From Aplectana chamaeleonis (Eukaryota > Nematoda > Chromadorea > Rhabditida > Cosmocercidae), in the NCBI GenBank assembly GCA_029168955.1, contig JAPDOI010000717.1, positions 1 through 64,000 on the forward strand: a stretch of DNA of 64,000 nt. The letters run 5' to 3'. Of the stretch, positions 59,446 to 64,000 are shown in pieces; the first letter of the stretch is position 1, and each line of letters begins with the position of its first letter. The position numbers and the translations under genes are program-made. The notes beneath the pieces were generated by a model. It worked only from the letters and a program-made list of their open reading frames with translations. It did no database searches and was not told where the DNA came from.

Positions 59446-61830
59446 TTTTGATTTGATTTGATTTGATTTATTACAAGGTAGAACCGCGTGATAGACAAAC
59501 AACAAAACGAAACACCTAAACGGCAACTGAAAAAGATCAAAGATAGAGGACAATAATAAAGCAGATCGATAAACTGACTACGAGGCAACACCGGCACCAT
59601 GAAGGGATGAGATCTTACAAACATCGCTCCTGGGAGAACAGATAAATCTCAAGCGCCTTTTTGAATTCAGTGAGCTTCCCAACTACCAAGCCTGACCGAA
59701 GTAATTTGTTGAATTCAGACCCCGCCCTATTGACAAAAAAGTGCTGTCTTACATTCCGCCTGGCCCCAACGAGGCCCAATTTCACCGGCGCTCCCCTGGT
59801 GGTTGACGATCTCAGGTTGAACAGCCGGCTAGCCTTGATACCAGCACTCCCATGAATGATTTTATACATCATTATCATATCAAACCTTCTTCTCCTGTGC
59901 TCTAGAGTGGTTAGGCCCAACTTGGCATTTCTGGTGACATGACACACGTTGCGATTAGTCTGAAACCACGATGTCCTGAAGTAAACTCTACGTGTGAAAG
60001 TATTCTGGACTTTCTCCAGCGCATCGATGGATCCCTTTTTGTATGGATTGAATACCACCGTGCCATACTCCATAAGTGGACGTATGTACGTTTTATACAC
60101 CTCAGTCAGGACATTTGCGTTAGTAGTTGAAAGTGCTCGAAACGCGCTGTGCATCATCCTGTTGGCCATGGACGCGACCTGGAGGCAGTGATCATCGAAA
60201 CTAAGATCATCCTTGACAAGAAAACCAAGGTCCTTAATCTCGCTGACCTCGCTCAACTGCACACCGTCAATAGTATAGAAGCCATTAACTCGCCTCTTAC
60301 CAATCTTCATCACCTTAGTTTTTTCGCTGGAAAGCGGCAATTTCCATTCAGACGACCATTTGGCTACATCATTAAGGGCTTTTTGCAAACACTCTGAATC
60401 TTCCCTGGTCCGAATAGGATTATACAACTTAAAGTCGTCAGCGAATGCCGAACAGCCAACGTTGTTCAAGGATATAATCGAGGGAAGCTCATACGTATAA
60501 ATATTAAAGAGAATAGGTGAAAGCACTCCACCCTGGGGAACACCACTAAGGACTGCAAAGGGAGAGGAAAACGTACTGTTAAGCCGGACTCTGAAATTTC
60601 TGCCCGTGAGAAAAGCACGAATCCAAGCCACTATACGCGGATGGATACCCACTATTTCTAGTTTGTATACTAATTTGCGATGAGAAACTCTGTCAAACGC
60701 CTTGGAAAAATCGAGGTAAATAACATCCACACCAGCATCATTGTCCAGCGCACGAGTCCAGTCTTCAAGTGATTGCAGCATCGCCGAAATTGTGGATTTA
60801 CCCTTTTGGAAACCATGTTGGTGCTCCGAGATGATGGAGTGCTCCTCCAGATGAGTCATAATTCTTTTCTTCAATACTTTTTCAAAAGTCTTGCAAAAAT
60901 AGATGTGATACTGATAGGCCGGTAATTGTTGGGATCAGAAAATGGCTTCTTCTTTGGTATAGGAGTAACAAAGGATGTACGCCATCTACTCGGAACATCT
61001 CCACGCATAAAACTCAGGTTGAAAATGTGTGCAAGCGGGCTAACTATGATATCAATCACCTTTTTAATGAAACATAATGGTATGTGATCCGGCGTGTCAG
61101 AAAACGAATTAGGCCATTTGGCTAATAGCTCCGACAATTCCCCGGGGTGAAACCATACAGAGTCAGGCATAACAGGAAAAAGAGAAGGACTAACACTCTC
61201 ATCCAAGTCAGTATCCTCAAGGAATGATTTCTTAAACATATTCGCTAGAAGTTGAATTTTTGGCCGTGTCCCACTGCACTGGAACCATCCTCTCTCACAA
61301 TACATCCAACCTCAGATTTATTTTTGAGTCTCGAATAAAGTAATCTGTAGAATGAGTTTTTATTTTCAGACTTGATAACTTTCCTTTCCTTATTACTGTT
61401 ATACTTCTTCAAACGTTTTTCAAATATTTCCGCAACTCTTTTGTATTCGCACCATTCCTCAGCCCTGTTACTACTATTTGCCATGTTCCAGGCTTGAGAT
61501 TTCCTGTGAGAGAGATTTTCCAAGTGCTCAGGGAGGTATGCCTTCTTCGTAGACACCAGACTAATCGGTACAAATCAATGGTGTGGTCAAGAATAGAAAG
61601 AAAGAGTTCATATTTAGCTTCCACAGTATCCACGGTACTCAGTGAGCCGTACCAATCCACACTATCCAGGTATTCATTAATACAAGCAAAATCCGCTTTA
61701 CTGTATACTCTATTGTAAATTTTTGTATCAGAGGCCTCAGTATGAACGTTTAGCTCGAAAACTATAGAAGCATGGTCACTAGTCTCCAACTTCTCCTGTC
61801 TTGCAACCTCGGCATTGTGAGTTAATCTTG
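59446..61830 (-). mobile_element. CR1-type non-LTR retrotransposon, 5'-truncated
   Basis: Runs on the minus strand from the end of the endonuclease (LTHNAEVARQ...TSDHASIVFEL near 61790) through reverse transcriptase to a 3' end made of (AAATC)n at 59446-59470. A short 3' tandem repeat instead of poly-A is characteristic of CR1/L2-group elements. Confidence 0.9.
59615..61789 (-). pseudogene. CR1-type reverse transcriptase, 419-codon RT frame plus broken upstream part
   Basis: 60874-59615 is a clean frame: HGFQKGKSTISAML, VIYLDFSKAFDRVSHRKL, SGVPQGGVLSPILFNIY, FADDFKLY (first position F rather than Y), IKDLGFLVKDDLSFDDH, TYIRPLMEYGTVVFNPY, and a C-terminus ending FSQERCL. Upstream frames 61305-60871 (NYRPISITSIFARLLKKY), 61556-61245 and 61789-61409 (endonuclease tail, linker) are joined by frameshifts near 60875, 61280 and 61540. 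The RT itself is nearly intact, so the copy is fairly young. Confidence 0.92.
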
Positions 61831-62119
61831 TTTTGTTTTCTGTATGCCTTCGAGGTTTTTAGGTGGCAAAATTTATTCCTCGGCCTTACGTTTCGACAGG
61901 GTCGTCGTCATCAGAGGCCTAAATGTTGTGGAAGGTTAACCTTGTGTTCTACACCATCAAACACCTCCACAGCTCTAGCGTTTTCGACGTTATGCTAGGG
62001 TCACAACGCGAAAACACACTTTGGCGTAGAAAACTCACACATCGGACCACCAAACGAGCAGAGCGCAGTCTGCTTTGCACGAGACCAGTAGAGCGAATGA
62101 GTCATACAGCGCAGTGCGC
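61831..62119. repeat. Dispersed repeat with hammerhead-like core
   Basis: On the minus strand, GGCCTCTGATGACGACGACC then CTGTCGAAACGTAAGGCC, followed by GAGGAATAAATTTTGCC. The wording resembles conserved motifs found in dispersed retroelement-derived repeats. No coding frame. Confidence 0.45.
61890..61914 (-). ncRNA. Possible hammerhead-ribozyme-like core
   Basis: CTGATGA and GAAAC are separated by CGACGACCCTGTC, which can form a 3-bp GAC/GTC stem, and flanked by GGCC on both sides, which can pair. The first stem base after CTGATGA is C rather than the usual G, so the fit to the consensus is imperfect. Confidence 0.2.
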
Positions 62120-63913
62120 CTTCTTCTTCTTCTTCTGCAGCCACAGAGAGGGTTCTGTCATAGACTGAGGAACTGAGCCACAAGCGTCGGATTCGTCCAC
62201 AGATCTACTGTTGTTAACGATGTCGGTCTCATCGGGCAGTTGAAAAGGTGCGCAGTAGTATGCCCTTTATTACCACAATCCGGGCACTCGTCAGGTCTGC
62301 TGCTATCGATCTTATGTAAATAAGACATAAGCATGGGGGAGTGCCCGCAGCGCAACGAGGCAAGGGTGCACCTGGCACGCCTACCGAGTTCCATCTCGGT
62401 TTCGCTGACCTCAGGCGGCACGACTCCGAGAATGGAGTTTACGGCGGTCTTGCATAAGTGATCCTTGACGAATTGGGTATGCTCAGCACGTAAGAGACGG
62501 AGGCGTTCTTGTTGTGCGTTAGTCCGTCTCTGTATATTGATTTTCGTGGGAGCATCAGCAAACGGCTTTCTTATACCTCTCTCTCTCACGGGGTCTAATA
62601 CTCTTCGCGACGGATGATTTGGCTGCTTCAGAATGTTTATGTACAGCTGTTGTGCGTGGAGTTGGCAGTGGTCCTTAACTGGCAGGATGCGAGCTTCGGC
62701 ATGTAGGTGCTCTATTGAGAGCTTTTAGAACAGCCTGTTGCGATTCGCAATGCTCCATTTTGGATGCGCTGCAGCTTGGACCAGGATGTGTCCGACACGA
62801 TATGCTGCCAGACTGGTGCAGCATACTCCAGGAGCAGGCTGTACGATGGCCTTGTACGTGGTCAGGATCGTTTCTTTACTGCATCCCCAGGACGTTCCGC
62901 CGAGAGCACGTAGGACGTTAAGTCTTGTTTTCACTGCAGCTTGCTTCTGCTCAGTGTTCTTATGAAACCTCAGCGAAGGGTCCAACACGAGTCCGAGCAG
63001 CTTAGGGAATCGGGCGGCCGGCAGGCGAGTTTCGTCCCATTTCACCATGGGATAAGCACTGTGCTCCGCAGGAACAGTGGAAAAAGACTGTGACGGATGA
63101 TTTAGCGGCAGAGACCGTAAGCATCTTGCTATCGAGAAAACATTTCAACTCGATCAAGTAGTCATTGATCTTACTGGAAGCTACATTTATGTCGCGATCC
63201 CGGCATAGTATAGTAATATCATCCGCATATGCAACGACCTTGATGTCTTGGGATGGAACGGGTAGATCTTCAATATACAGACTAAAAAGAGCAGGCGATA
63301 AAACTCCTCCTTGTGGTACGCCGGCGGCGATTGGGATGCTATTGGAGACGTGCCCTTGAAATAGCACATTTGCCCGACGTCCTTTGGTGAATGCGGTTAT
63401 CCACCGCTTCTGCCAGGGCGGAATGGTAGACCTTAACAGGCTCTCCGACAAAATGCCCAAGTTTACAGTGTCAAAGCCTTCGTTAGATCGAGGCTACACC
63501 TACGGTTCGCTGAGGTTTCATGGCATTGAAGCCGTCCAAAACATAGCTCACAATTTCCAGTAGGGCCGTAGTGGTGGAATGTAGCTTACGGAAACCATGT
63601 TGATGCTTTTGTTTGCTATTGTGTTCGGAGAGCTCCTCCACAGCCAATTTTTCCGCAACTTTGGCAGTAGGTGAGAGAAGACTGATTGGCCTGTAACCTT
63701 TTGCCGTGGATGGTGATTTACCCGGCTTAGGCAATGGGATGACGCGTGCTACTTTCCAATCTTGAGGTAATGTACAGGTCCGAAACGATGTATTAATGAC
63801 GTCAGCGAGCAGGGGTAGTAGTTCACTTGGCAGTCTTTTTAGAACTGCTGGGCTCAAACCATCTGGTCCTACTGCCTTCGAGTTACTCATTTCCTTGATA
63901 ACCTTCTCGACCT
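62120..63913 (-). mobile_element. 5'-truncated young copy of the 2A/PHD retrotransposon family
   Basis: Nearly identical to the 3' half of the outer copy (45000-46760): the same (AAG)n-CTGCAG end and the same RT text. It stops upstream at VIKEMSNSKAVGPDG (about 63905). The differences seen are mostly single-base indels, for example near 62719, 62830, 63006, 63084 and 63474. Confidence 0.93.
62158..63890 (-). pseudogene. RT and C-terminal knuckle of truncated copy, frameshifted
   Basis: Pieces 63890-63483 (YRPISLLSP, HGFRKLHSTTTALL), 63460-63002 (GVPQGGVLSPALFSLYIED, YADDITI), 63048-62725 and 62589-62158 (CPDCGNKGHTTAHLFNCP, DLWTNPTLVAQFLSL) line up with the outer copy. Homopolymer-type indels separate them; some could be assembly errors. 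Confidence 0.9.
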
Positions 63914-64000
63914 AAGACTATTAAATCCCGTGAGAGAGAGATCGATCAGAGTGCCGTTTGCCGATGCTCCGAACAAAGTGAATGTACAGAGATGGACCGA
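63914..64000 (+). mobile_element. Start of another, diverged copy of the same family, continuing past the right edge
   Basis: Plus-strand reading RLLNPVRERSIRVPFADAP then KVNVQRWTD matches the C-terminal region RVLDPVRERGIRKPFADAP of the outer copy. It abuts the previous copy head to head with no spacer. Confidence 0.8.

Noticed and set aside
62120..64000. One twin-primed insertion producing the inverted pair at the right edge
   Set aside because: The minus-strand copy has its own complete 3' end and tail, and the plus-strand copy is more diverged, so they are separate copies.
1..64000. tRNA, rRNA, snRNA or spliced-leader RNA genes
   Set aside because: I looked for the usual internal promoter and loop motifs by eye and found none convincing; a covariance-model scan would be needed to exclude them.

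Overview
The window reads as eukaryotic, almost certainly nematode, repeat-rich DNA. The one host gene that can be assembled has TTTTCAG-type 3' splice sites, some very short introns, and a start codon lying directly behind a splice acceptor, as in trans-spliced nematode genes. Mariner, CR1-type and 2A-carrying non-LTR elements fit a large parasitic-type nematode genome (strongylid-like); species and clade are inference. LAYOUT. 1-27143: uninterrupted tandem array of a 183-bp satellite (about 148 monomers, continuing beyond the left edge), organised in places into higher-order blocks of 29 monomers (about 5.3 kb). 27144-40667: mostly non-coding and transposon-derived: several small inverted-repeat elements, a decayed non-LTR copy (30275-31560, +), a long hairpin (35591-35852), a CR1-type retrotransposon (35860-38517, +) and two weak host-exon candidates. 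40668-55197, minus strand: ten exons with perfectly consistent splice phases that encode a TMEM104-type multi-pass membrane protein of the amino-acid-transporter superfamily. Its introns are full of transposons: an hAT-like 1.9-kb element with a nested Harbinger-like element, a mariner end, TA-flanked MITEs, and, in the 8.5-kb intron 53134-44671, two full-length 3.45-kb non-LTR retrotransposons nested one inside the other, each with an 11-bp target-site duplication. The C-terminal exons were not found. 55198-64000: nested Harbinger-like MITEs, an internally deleted mariner split by a CR1 fragment, a CR1-type element (59446-61830, -) and two more 5'-truncated copies of the nested retrotransposon family meeting head to head at the right edge. 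HIGHLIGHTS. The most distinctive system is the 3.45-kb retrotransposon family: a 2A-like ribosome-skipping motif (GVERNPGP), then a lysine run encoded by AAG repeats, a PHD-like zinc finger, an apurinic-type endonuclease, reverse transcriptase and a C-terminal CCHC knuckle, ending in an (AAG)n tail. One copy has inserted into the internal AAG run of another copy. Most open reading frames in this window are accidental products of the satellite (183 = 3 x 61) and are not genes.
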